NCBI GenBank assembly: GCA_964401835.1
Contig: CAYNZP010000004.1
Coordinates: 1-64,000, forward strand
Source: CAYNZP01 sp964401835
GTDB lineage: Bacteria > Planctomycetota > Phycisphaerae > SM23-33
Direction: 5' to 3'
DNA: 64,000 nucleotides
Of this stretch, positions 8,415-15,172 are shown piece after piece. Positions within the stretch are counted from its first letter, which is position 1, and each line of letters begins with the position of its first letter. The notes beneath the pieces were generated by a model. That model saw nothing but the letters and a program-made list of their open reading frames with translations. It did no database searches and had not been told where the DNA came from. The translations under genes were made by a program, and so were the position numbers.

Positions 8415-9127
8415 CTATTTTGGTTTACCTGGCCAATCGAGGACGGCGCCTGTGTCAGCTGAGGTCGCGTGTGCTGCGTATCTGCCACAAGCGAGCCGTG
8501 ACGGGTAGGCGCTGGGCGAGGCTTGTAACTCTTGCGTCGCCTTGCAAATTCAGCCTTGGAGACCTTGGCATTGAGTTTTCCGGCCAGCAAATCTATCTCG
8601 ATGATGTCACCGTTTTTCAGCATGCCTATTTCGCCACCGGCAGCCGCCTCGGGCGAGACATGGCCGATACTGGCGCCGGCTGTTCCGTCGCTGAATCTGC
8701 CATCGGTAATCAGTGCGACCCTGTCATCAAGGCCCATGCCCTTGATGTAGCTGGTTGGGGCGAGCATTTCCTGCATGCCCGGGCCGCCCTTGGGGCCTTC
8801 GTTGCGAATGACAACGACGTCACCAGCTTTGACCTTGCCGCCGAGTATACCGCTGCAGGCTTGTTCCTGACTTTCGAAAATCTTTGCCGGACCGGTGTGT
8901 TTATACATGGTTGGCAAGACGCCAGCGAGTTTGACGATCGCTCCGTTGCTGGCGATATTACCGTAAAGGACCGCCAGCCCGCCTTTTTTTGTGAAGGCGT
9001 TTTCCAGCGGTCTGATAACATCCTGTGTATTGATTCGGCCGGGATTCCTGACCGGCAGCTTTTTGGGTTTTTCGCCACGAAGCATCGCGCGAACATCCGC
9101 AACGCTGCGGCCTGTCGCCAGTGAGCC
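8415..9127 (-). pseudogene. ilvD: Dihydroxy-acid dehydratase, C-terminal remnant with frameshift
   Basis: The minus strand encodes the C-terminal half of IlvD, the iron-sulfur dehydratase of branched-chain amino-acid synthesis: INTQDVIRPLENAF, KGGLAVLYGN, EGPKGGPGMQEML and ITDGRFSDGT are all present. The N-terminal 300 or so residues with the cluster cysteines are missing; homology starts only near 9120-9127. Near 8490 the reading frame shifts. The open frame runs on to an unrelated tail, while the family's normal ending (RYAAHATSADTGAVL) lies in another frame and stops at 8415-8417. Loss of the front half and a frameshift in the tail make it a dead gene. A single-base sequencing error could explain the shift but not the missing front. 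Confidence 0.85.
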
Positions 9128-9170
9128 GGCTATTAAGGTGACCAAGATAATCAAGCCTAACGCCAGGCCC

Positions 9171-9260
9171 AAACGTCTGTATGCAAAACTACACGCCCAA
9201 TACGACCGGTTGTATCCAGCTTTGAAAGAAGAATTCGCCCGGATAGCAAATCTGATCTGA
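9171..9260 (+). pseudogene. C-terminal fragment of an FGGY-type sugar kinase
   Basis: On the plus strand, just beyond the point where ilvD homology ends, a 29-residue frame reads YAKLHAQYDRLYPALKEEF and stops at TGA 9258-9260. This is the usual ending of xylulokinase-like kinases of the FGGY family (the Y-x-x-LYPALK motif). No upstream part of the kinase is present. Its direct contact with the truncated ilvD marks a deletion or recombination joint. The call rests on a short motif. Confidence 0.5.
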
Positions 9261-9548
9261 CACCGCGCTCAATGCGATTGGCGTGCAGCCAAGCTAAAAC
9301 TTTTACAGCGTCGCAGGGCGTCTTTGCCGGCCGATTCGCCGGGATAGCGAAAGGTTATGGCAAAGGCGGAAAGATATGGGAGATATTTCCGATGTATTTC
9401 CTACAGCTGAACGCCCAGCCATTATCCCTGGCACCGACAGGCCAACGTCGCTGCTGCACCTGATCAACAACGCGAAAACACAACGAAGAAACTATTGTCC
9501 GGAAAATAATGAGCCTATGGATTGCCCTTTTGCTTGATACGCAAGAGG

Positions 9549-9830
9549 TCATTTCTCTGAATCGTGCTGTTCTCCATCGTTCACGCGGTGGGTTTTACGG
9601 GCCTTTTTTTTTTGGGCTCCCTTAGCTTGGCGTTTCTCATACATCTCCCGAATCCAGACTCGCACCGGCGCTTTCCAAGGTTGAGACCTGCTGGGGATGT
9701 TCTTGATGAGGCTTCGAGGGTTGAGGCCCATCTCTTTGGCTATTCGGATGTCATCTTCTGAAAGATGGCAGCGGCGTTTCGCTTCAGCCCACAATGCATC
9801 CTTCTTGTTTTTTAGCTTCTTCTTGGGCAT
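9549..9830 (-). CDS. Small basic protein, conserved, function unknown
   Basis: A 93-residue Lys-rich protein with the block AKEMGLNPRSL followed by QPWKAPVRVWIREMYEKR. I recall similar short proteins (a WKAP motif with a glycine-leucine-asparagine turn upstream) in many bacterial genomes, where they are left as hypothetical. The C-terminal 25 residues are almost all charged. It has no membrane segment. It lies alone between the kinase fragment and the next minus-strand gene. The charge suggests nucleic-acid contact, which is a guess. Confidence 0.6.
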   Translation of the reverse strand: MPKKKLKNKKDALWAEAKRRCHLSEDDIRIAKEMGLNPRSLIKNIPSRSQPWKAPVRVWIREMYEKRQAKGAQKKKARKTHRVNDGEQHDSEK

Positions 9831-9925
9831 TTGCTACTTCTTTGAGGCAGGCGGCTGCTTTGACCCGGCCAACTTCTGCAAGACTGCTTTCGCCGATTCA
9901 AGATAACACTGCTTGACCAGGGAAT

Positions 9926-10372
9926 CTACAAAGATAAGAATTCGATATTTTTTATTCGCTCAATTTCTTTGCAATGCCATTTGAGAACTTCTTCAATTTT
10001 GGCATCAACCTGTTCCGGTGCCCAGCCTTGGATATTAAATTCAATTGACCACCAGGCACATCCACCCCCAGACAACTCCTCTGTCTTGGCATCAAACCGT
10101 TCCTCAAGCAACTTGATGTCGTAGTTATCATAAAACTTATAATAATTTCCTGAAGATTGTTGTTTGCGTGTTGAAGCGCTGAGGATCAGGAACAATAATG
10201 CTCCGCTTGGTGTTTCTTCGTTGTCCCACCTTTCTCCACCTCCAAGGTAGGCAACATGCAGTAAGGCTGGCTTTGTATCTTTCAGATGTATTTTCCGCTT
10301 AGGCAATCCAAGGAAACCATCAAAAAAATTCCATGTATAAAGATATCCTTTTTGTGGTTTGCCAGATGCCAT
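9926..10372 (-). CDS. Hypothetical protein, 148 residues
   Basis: A well-formed gene with AAGGAG placed 6-7 nt before the ATG. The product is soluble, rich in aromatic residues (YLYTWNFFDGFLG and CAWWSIEFNIQGW) and ends in a helical stretch with EEVLKWHCKEIERI. I do not recognise the family. It lies at the left edge of the accessory region, transcribed away from it. Nothing in it points to toxin, phage or enzyme function. Confidence 0.6.
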   Translation of the reverse strand: MASGKPQKGYLYTWNFFDGFLGLPKRKIHLKDTKPALLHVAYLGGGERWDNEETPSGALLFLILSASTRKQQSSGNYYKFYDNYDIKLLEERFDAKTEELSGGGCAWWSIEFNIQGWAPEQVDAKIEEVLKWHCKEIERIKNIEFLSL

Positions 10373-11005
10373 TATTGTTGCTCCTTTTCTCTGTGAGAAC
10401 CCCGCCCCGTAACCGCCGCCTGGCGTGGCTGGGTACGATTGGTTTCATGCTTCTCCCATGATACGATTTGGGGTCGCGTTTGCAATCACGCAATTATAAC
10501 GTGGCAATGACGGATGAATGATCCGGGTAGCCCTTTTAAAACCAAACCTTTTTAAATCCAGGCGTATTACCACTGACCAATCCTTACAAAGGCAATTTTA
10601 GAACGAGTTGCAGCAGCAAGTAAAAACCACTCAAAATGGTTTTGAGATGCAACTGCGATAAAACACGTTTACTAAAAACAGCCATGGGCGAACTGTCCTT
10701 CGGGACATAGAGTTCGCTGAGGATTTTTCGATCAGATGCATGTGAAAGCAGCCAAACAGGTTCATCACGAAGCGAAATTGAAGGAATCCTCGACGAGAAA
10801 ACGGGATTGGCTAACAGCCAGCCCAGCATCGAAGTAGATCATTCTCTATCAGTTCTTTGACCCACACTTATTGACGAGAGCTTGCGATAGAGCTGCGCAC
10901 ACTTAGCTGAGAATTCAAAAATCATCGAGCCGTCATTCTGCCGTTAACGGCAGACGCGGAGGTCTCGGTTATCATGGTAATAGCTTCACAGAAAGGACTA
11001 TCACC
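10373..11005. other. Intergenic region with an RNA-like hairpin
   Basis: About 630 bp without a convincing gene, between divergent transcription units. At 10688-10717 a structured stem can form: GTCC-TTCG-GGAC capped inside GCGAACT and AGTTCGC, with a UUCG tetraloop typical of stable RNAs. A short minus-strand frame (10584-10829) overlaps it but has no ribosome binding site or family. The region might hold a small RNA; the evidence is the stem alone. Confidence 0.35.
10937..10954. promoter_or_regulatory. 18-bp perfect palindrome upstream of the accessory region's first gene
   Basis: TCTGCCGTTAACGGCAGA is a perfect inverted repeat centred about 60 bp before the start codon at 11006. The position and symmetry fit an operator for a dimeric repressor. 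No repressor gene is recognised beside it. A hairpin role is possible but there is no T-run. Confidence 0.45.
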
Positions 11006-11983
11006 ATGCGTCACTTCAGCAGAGCATTAAACGCCGAATTGTTCAAATATCGCAAGCGAAAAAGGATCTCACTGGATGGAACGATTGCTGGTCAGACGGC
11101 AGGCATATACATCGGCGGGCTTCATCACGTCAGGCTACCGGGTTCGCGCAGCCGAGGCATTTCGTCCGTTCAGCCCCAAAGCATATATGATGCAAAGGCT
11201 TTCTATGATTGGCCGGACCAGGAGTATGAACAATCGGCTTCTTGGTTCGAGCAGTCGTTTCCGGGCACGCCTCCGCTACGAGTCCAAGGACCTACCAGAG
11301 ATCCGCGACCGACCATTCCAGAGTACGACGATTGTCTCATGACACCGGAGCTTCAGGACCATGTGGCCAGTGCTTTTCGGCAAGCGGCGGCGGAGCAAGC
11401 ATTATTTCCGCATGAGCCCCAAGGCTCAATGGCCGAGATTCTGCACGCAACGAATGCGGAGATTGTCGATGTGGACAGTCTTCCGAATTTTGTAGACATC
11501 GCCGATGCCATAATCCAGTTGAAGGAGGTCCTTCCCCCGGACCATCCGGATCTTGTCAATCTCAGAGCGGCTACTCACGAATGGCTCGAACATCCTGAGT
11601 TGTGGCCTAAGCTGGAAGACTTTGGAGTTGACCCAGGCCCATCAAAACTTGGCGTCGGCAATCCTTATGAGCGTGCTCCCTACGAAGAGCCCGGACAAAC
11701 ATTTGGCCCTGACGATACCGGTCAGATGACCCAGGAGATGTTCGATCCGGACATGACGCAAGTTGCTGAGCCGCAGATGATTTCGGAGCCGATGGCCGAG
11801 GCCCTTGCCCCGATGCAGGATGCCTATGAGCAGCAGTTCGAGCAAGGTCTTGAGGCAATAGTCCATGAGGCAATGCCTGAGCAGGATCCCTTTGAGATGC
11901 AACAGCAGATGTACGACGAGCAGATGCTGATGAATCCATTCATGATGCATGGGCAATTTGGTCCCGGTCCAATCGGGCCATAG
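11006..11983 (+). CDS. Unknown protein with Met/Gln/Pro-rich C-terminal tail
   Basis: A 325-residue protein with AAAGGA ahead of the ATG. The first 25 residues are basic. A middle part (about 110-200) is predicted helical with acidic patches (VDVDSLPNFVDIADAI). The last 100 residues are strongly biased: repeated Met, Gln, Glu and Pro, ending in MHGQFGPGPIGP. I recognise no domain. The tail is probably disordered. It is followed by a strong terminator, so it forms its own transcription unit in front of the ubiquitin-like operon. Its abundance of exposed Met/Gln could suit a structural or scaffold role, or a conjugation target, but that is speculation. Confidence 0.6.
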   Translation: MRHFSRALNAELFKYRKRKRISLDGTIAGQTAGIYIGGLHHVRLPGSRSRGISSVQPQSIYDAKAFYDWPDQEYEQSASWFEQSFPGTPPLRVQGPTRDPRPTIPEYDDCLMTPELQDHVASAFRQAAAEQALFPHEPQGSMAEILHATNAEIVDVDSLPNFVDIADAIIQLKEVLPPDHPDLVNLRAATHEWLEHPELWPKLEDFGVDPGPSKLGVGNPYERAPYEEPGQTFGPDDTGQMTQEMFDPDMTQVAEPQMISEPMAEALAPMQDAYEQQFEQGLEAIVHEAMPEQDPFEMQQQMYDEQMLMNPFMMHGQFGPGPIGP

Positions 11984-12017
11984 GTATCAATAGATAAATC
12001 TAAGATGTTCAAATCAA

Positions 12018-12043
12018 CCCTCGGACGGTCCGAGGGTTTTTTT
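12018..12043 (+). terminator. Strong rho-independent terminator
   Basis: CCCTCGGAC pairs with GTCCGAGGG in a perfect stem at 12018-12036, followed directly by seven T. It separates the gene at 11006 from the downstream operon. Confidence 0.9.
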
Positions 12044-12072
12044 ATGCGCGCGTAAAGCGAGCAAAACCAGGT

Positions 12073-12098
12073 GGCACGTCACAGCTATGAGACGTGCC
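12073..12098 (+). promoter_or_regulatory. Hairpin in the leader of the ubiquitin-like operon
   Basis: GGCACGTC (12073-12080) pairs perfectly with GACGTGCC (12091-12098) around a 10-nt loop, about 30 bp before the first start codon of the operon. It could be an operator or an RNA leader element. No T-run follows, so it is not a terminator. Confidence 0.4.
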
Positions 12099-12126
12099 AT
12101 CACAGCAACGTCTGGAGGTAGTAAAA

Positions 12127-12672
12127 ATGGCATGGAGACCAACAAGGTTTTTGTCGGAAGGGGAACTGGAAAATTTAACGCCCGGTAAGGTCACGGGATG
12201 GATGAAGTTCGCCGGAATGAAGAACAGGGTGACCTTTGATCTGAAAGGAGATTTCCATCGGGATATCAGAGGAGCAAGGATCCGCTTCAAAGGAGATGGA
12301 AAAGAAGAAAATGTAGAAGCTGCCAGCTACATGGACAGTTTTGCCCAGCACCAGACAGGCAACGTCGGCGACATCACAGCAGGCCTGCCGCCGCATGATT
12401 ACGGGGACAACCCATTCATTGAATGGTACAGCGATCAAAACGGCAGAGTTGTCATCGAAATTGAACCACAGCAGATCAAGGTAGTGGGCAATCTTTTGCC
12501 CTGGACACAACAGGAGCCTGTCTCGCGAGAGCAGCAGGCACGAAATATGGGCGAGTTCCTGGGAGACATAGCCCAGGCAGCAAACATTCCGCCAGATCGT
12601 ATGCTGTGCGTCGGCAGAAAAAATCCAGCATCAACAGCGAAAACATCTAACACAGAAAGGAACGCAAAATGA
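12127..12672 (+). CDS. Conserved protein of the DUF2958/Ubl neighbourhood, function unknown
   Basis: A 181-residue protein that starts at ATG 12127, behind TGGAGGTAG. An in-frame extension of 11 residues lacks a site. The first 130 residues look like one beta-rich domain with the blocks PGKVTGWMKFAG, VTFDLKGDFHRDIRGA and DITAGLPPHDY. The remaining 50 are loose. I recall close relatives beside DUF2958 genes in planctomycete and plasmid sequences, always hypothetical. Its last codon overlaps the DUF2958 start (ATGA), so the two are translationally coupled. The context suggests a partner or target of the ubiquitin-like system; nothing in the sequence proves it. Confidence 0.65.
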   Translation: MAWRPTRFLSEGELENLTPGKVTGWMKFAGMKNRVTFDLKGDFHRDIRGARIRFKGDGKEENVEAASYMDSFAQHQTGNVGDITAGLPPHDYGDNPFIEWYSDQNGRVVIEIEPQQIKVVGNLLPWTQQEPVSREQQARNMGEFLGDIAQAANIPPDRMLCVGRKNPASTAKTSNTERNAK

Positions 12673-13001
12673 AACTACTGACAGAAGAAATCAAAAAGAA
12701 GCTACCGAAGTTGTACGAGCAAGATGGTAAGGGTGGTGATGCAATAGTGTATTTAAAAATGTTCACCCCCGACAGTTCATTTACATTTTTTGCAACGGAA
12801 GGATCTCCGGAAGGAGATGACTTCATCTTCTTTGGCCTTGTTGATGGCCATGTAAAAGAGTTAGGCTATTTCAGCCTCAAAGAGCTTCAATCAGTTAAAG
12901 GCCCATTAGGCCTGCCTATTGAACGTGACCTTTATTGGAAACCCAAACCCCTCAGGGAAATCGCACCCGAGTTGTTCACTTCCCAAACTCACACCAAGTA
13001 A
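12669..13001 (+). CDS. DUF2958 protein
   Basis: A 110-residue protein that matches the DUF2958 pattern along nearly its whole length: LTEEIKKKLPKLYEQ, FTPDSSFTFFATEG, ELGYFSLKELQSV and GPLGLPIERDLYWKPKPL. The family is small, soluble and of unknown function, and is found mostly on plasmids and integrative elements. That supports a mobile origin for this stretch. It overlaps the preceding stop by 4 nt and precedes the small Cys-containing frame and the ubiquitin-like gene. Confidence 0.85.
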   Translation: MKLLTEEIKKKLPKLYEQDGKGGDAIVYLKMFTPDSSFTFFATEGSPEGDDFIFFGLVDGHVKELGYFSLKELQSVKGPLGLPIERDLYWKPKPLREIAPELFTSQTHTK

Positions 13002-13045
13002 ATCCCCGACTTTTTCCATAACCCCATAAGTGAAAGGAAATCTAT

Positions 13046-13177
13046 ATGAAAAACTACGGAACCTCTGCGCGCAGTCCGCCTCGTAGGCTAGCTGTGCGAA
13101 AAAAACTTTGTCAATGTACTTGTTACAAAAACTACTTTATGAAAGGAACAAACAATGAAACTGCTATGGATAAATAA
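13046..13177 (+). CDS. Possible 43-residue Cys-containing peptide
   Basis: ATG 13046 follows GAAAGGAA at good spacing. The frame reads 43 codons and overlaps the first 23 nt of the ubiquitin-like gene in another frame. The product is basic with the cluster CQCTC in the middle. It may be a real small protein or a leader that couples translation into the ubiquitin-like gene. No homologue is known to me. Confidence 0.35.
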   Translation: MKNYGTSARSPPRRLAVRKKLCQCTCYKNYFMKGTNNETAMDK

Positions 13178-13391
13178 TGATGGAAGCGGATTTGCAGACT
13201 ATGTACATGTCAATGAAGGCACTACAGTTGAGGCCTTCCTGCAAGAATACATGCATCACTTCAAACCCGAGGATTACCTCATACGCGTAAATCGCCAGCC
13301 TGTCCCCAGAGACTATGTACTGCAGGATGGCGACAGAATAACCGCTACTCCCACAAAAGTGGAGGGCGCGCGATTCGTTAACGCTTTGTAG
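13155..13391 (+). CDS. Ubiquitin-like protein (MoaD/ThiS/ubiquitin fold)
   Basis: A 78-residue protein with the order expected of a beta-grasp modifier: a first hairpin, the helix TTVEAFLQEYMHHF, then IRVNRQPVPRDYVLQDGDRITATP, which matches the closing strands of MoaD/ThiS-type and bacterial ubiquitin-like proteins. AAAGGA precedes the ATG. The tail is odd: after VEG (Gly71) seven more residues follow (ARFVNAL), with no Gly-Gly at the end. Either a peptidase, such as the JAMM protein of the same operon, trims it to Gly71, or it is activated differently. The genes around it (E2-like, JAMM, E1-like) make a conjugation role more likely than sulfur carriage. Confidence 0.75.
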   Translation: MKLLWINNDGSGFADYVHVNEGTTVEAFLQEYMHHFKPEDYLIRVNRQPVPRDYVLQDGDRITATPTKVEGARFVNAL

Positions 13392-13413
13392 CATACATAT
13401 TTTTTGTCAAAGC

Positions 13414-13460
13414 GCAAGGGGTATCTGTGTTTTTTTGCAGGTGTCCCTTTGCATTTTATT
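13414..13460 (+). terminator. Attenuator-like hairpin between the Ubl and E2-like genes
   Basis: Bases 13414-13427 (GCAAGGGGTATCTG) pair imperfectly with 13438-13452, separated by a T-rich loop and followed by ATTTTATT. It is placed to let part of the transcripts end after the ubiquitin-like gene, which would give more modifier than enzyme. The stem has mismatches, so the strength is unsure. Confidence 0.45.
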
Positions 13461-13473
13461 GAAAGGGTAATTT

Positions 13474-14475
13474 ATGAGCTTGACAGATAAACAATTGATA
13501 CGAATCGCGGAATACACACGCGATCAGCTGCAGCTATTGCAGAGCACACGCCAGAGGCAATTCCTTCAGAGATTCGACGCAACTATCAACAAGATCGAAT
13601 CTTTGCATTCAGCTAAAAGAAAGCTGATTTATTGTCACAGCCGACAGTGGCATGCAGCCACCAAAAAGATTATGAATTCCGTTCCCTCACTGCTGGCCGA
13701 TATTCCGTACCATCTGCAACAGATCGAACAGGCAATCAAACTCAGCGACACCAGGCTGCCGTCTCTTGAAGATGTCTATCGCGACCTTCTGCAGGCGGAC
13801 GAGGAATTCAACGGCCTGATTTATCACAGGGAAAGTGAACTGCTCGCCGTACAGACCGAGCCGGTTGAACTGGAAGGTATATACCTAGGCCCATTCGAGA
13901 TACAGCTTCATGTCCCGAGTCTGGCTGAGATGCGTTATAACAGTATATATCGCATTTACGCACTCGAACCACACCCAGCCACAAGCAATGATTCAGTAAC
14001 TCACCCACATGTAAGTGATGAGCGATTATGCGCAGGTGATGCAGATGTGGCTATCAACGCAGCCTTGTCGTCAGGGCGAATTTGCGATTTTTTCCAGCTA
14101 GCTTCTTACGTTTTGAATAACTACAACTCTGAATCACCCTACGTATCGCTGGAAAACTGGAACGGCTATTCATGCTACGAATGCGGCTACGTTGCCTGCG
14201 AAGAAGATTCGTACACATGCCAGGGCTGCGACAACTGGTATTGCAATGAATGCGTCTCATTCTGTCGAATCTGCGATGAATGTTTTTGCGGTGAGTGCAT
14301 GGAAACCTGTCCGGTTTGCAATGATGCGACTTGTAAGTACTGCATGACCAAATGCCCAGACTGTGGCGAACTTCTATGCAAGAACTGTTATGAAAACAAC
14401 GAATGCGATTGTCAACAAGAGGAGAACGAAAATGAACAAGAACAACAAACAACCAACGCAACAGAAGCAGCATAA
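13474..14475 (+). CDS. E2-like ubiquitin-conjugating enzyme fused to a Cys-rich zinc array
   Basis: A 333-residue protein in three parts. Residues 1-110 are helical, probably coiled coil. Residues 115-230 resemble the UBC fold: a strand pair YLGPFEIQLHVP, then THPHVSDERLCAGD, where HPHV (177-180) stands for the HPN motif and Cys186 takes the place of the catalytic E2 Cys, then a helical C-terminal section. Residues 234-313 hold 22 Cys and no His, with repeated CxxC-x4-CxxC units (249-260, 279-290, 294-305), a treble-clef or RING-like zinc array that could serve as a built-in E3. It is followed by an acidic Gln/Asn-rich tail. It overlaps the JAMM gene by 44 bp. The E2 call rests on motif and context; the zinc array is plain, its class is not. 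Confidence 0.7.
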   Translation: MSLTDKQLIRIAEYTRDQLQLLQSTRQRQFLQRFDATINKIESLHSAKRKLIYCHSRQWHAATKKIMNSVPSLLADIPYHLQQIEQAIKLSDTRLPSLEDVYRDLLQADEEFNGLIYHRESELLAVQTEPVELEGIYLGPFEIQLHVPSLAEMRYNSIYRIYALEPHPATSNDSVTHPHVSDERLCAGDADVAINAALSSGRICDFFQLASYVLNNYNSESPYVSLENWNGYSCYECGYVACEEDSYTCQGCDNWYCNECVSFCRICDECFCGECMETCPVCNDATCKYCMTKCPDCGELLCKNCYENNECDCQQEENENEQEQQTTNATEAA

Positions 14476-15172
14476 GTTCAGCACACCGATTTTAAGGTTT
14501 TCGCCTACCGCATGGTCAAAGCTTTTGTATTTTCGAGACAGAGGTTCAACGGAAATCGGCGGCTTCGGGATAACCTCTGCAGATGACCTGCTTTTTGTGG
14601 AGGATTTTCAGACCCTCAAGCAGGATGTTACAGTAGCCAGTGTGTCTTTTGAAGATGAAGCAATTGCCGACTTCTTTGAAGATCAAATCGACAAAGGAAG
14701 AAAGCCAGAGCAGTTCGGGAGAATCTGGCTGCATAGTCATCCGGGAGATTCACCAAACCCTAGCACAGTAGATGAAAAAACCTTCAACCGAGTATTCGGT
14801 CGGTGCGAGTGGGCGGCCATGTTCATAATAGCGCAGGCTGGAAAATCATTCGCACGCCTGCGTTTCAATACCGGCCCTGGCGGACAGATTCAAGTTCCGG
14901 TTGAAGTCGACTACTCTCAACCCTTTTTTCAGAGCGATCGGGAAGCTTGGGAAGTTGAGTACCAGGCTAACATCAAAACCATGTATTCGCATGTTTCTAA
15001 ATGCAAGCAGATTGAAATCGGTTTTGAAGACGATGTCTGTGGTTATTCATGTCCTGACGATTGGTTGGAAGAACTCGAAGAAATGGAACCCGCCGAAAGA
15101 CAGCTGATCCTGTCGGAACTCTCCGCAAGGCCGGATCTCTGGGAAGATATGGAGGTGTGCAATGAGTACTAA
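14432..15172 (+). CDS. JAMM/MPN metalloprotease (JAB domain), predicted Ubl-specific peptidase
   Basis: A 246-residue protein. The start is taken at ATG 14432, behind GAGGAG; a longer frame exists but lacks a site. The catalytic JAMM set is complete: Glu41 in STEIGG, His101 and His103 in HSHPGDSPNP, Ser111 and Asp114 in STVD. Such zinc enzymes remove or mature ubiquitin-like proteins. The last 100 residues are an extra acidic domain with FEDDVCGYSCPDDW, perhaps for partner binding. It overlaps the E2-like gene before it and the E1-like gene after it (11 bp), so all three are translated together. Likely roles are trimming the Ubl tail or reversing conjugation. Confidence 0.85.
   Translation: MNKNNKQPTQQKQHKFSTPILRFSPTAWSKLLYFRDRGSTEIGGFGITSADDLLFVEDFQTLKQDVTVASVSFEDEAIADFFEDQIDKGRKPEQFGRIWLHSHPGDSPNPSTVDEKTFNRVFGRCEWAAMFIIAQAGKSFARLRFNTGPGGQIQVPVEVDYSQPFFQSDREAWEVEYQANIKTMYSHVSKCKQIEIGFEDDVCGYSCPDDWLEELEEMEPAERQLILSELSARPDLWEDMEVCNEY

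Noticed and set aside
10584..10829. 81-codon minus-strand frame in the 10.4-11.0 kb gap
   Set aside because: No ribosome binding site, no family; it covers a stem-loop that looks more like RNA structure.
13155..13391. MoaD or ThiS for cofactor synthesis
   Set aside because: No molybdopterin or thiamin genes nearby, no C-terminal Gly-Gly, and E2-like and JAMM partners are present.
14054..14473. 139-codon minus-strand frame opposite the Cys-rich array
   Set aside because: A shadow of the E2-like gene; its residues mirror the Cys codons, and it has no ribosome binding site.
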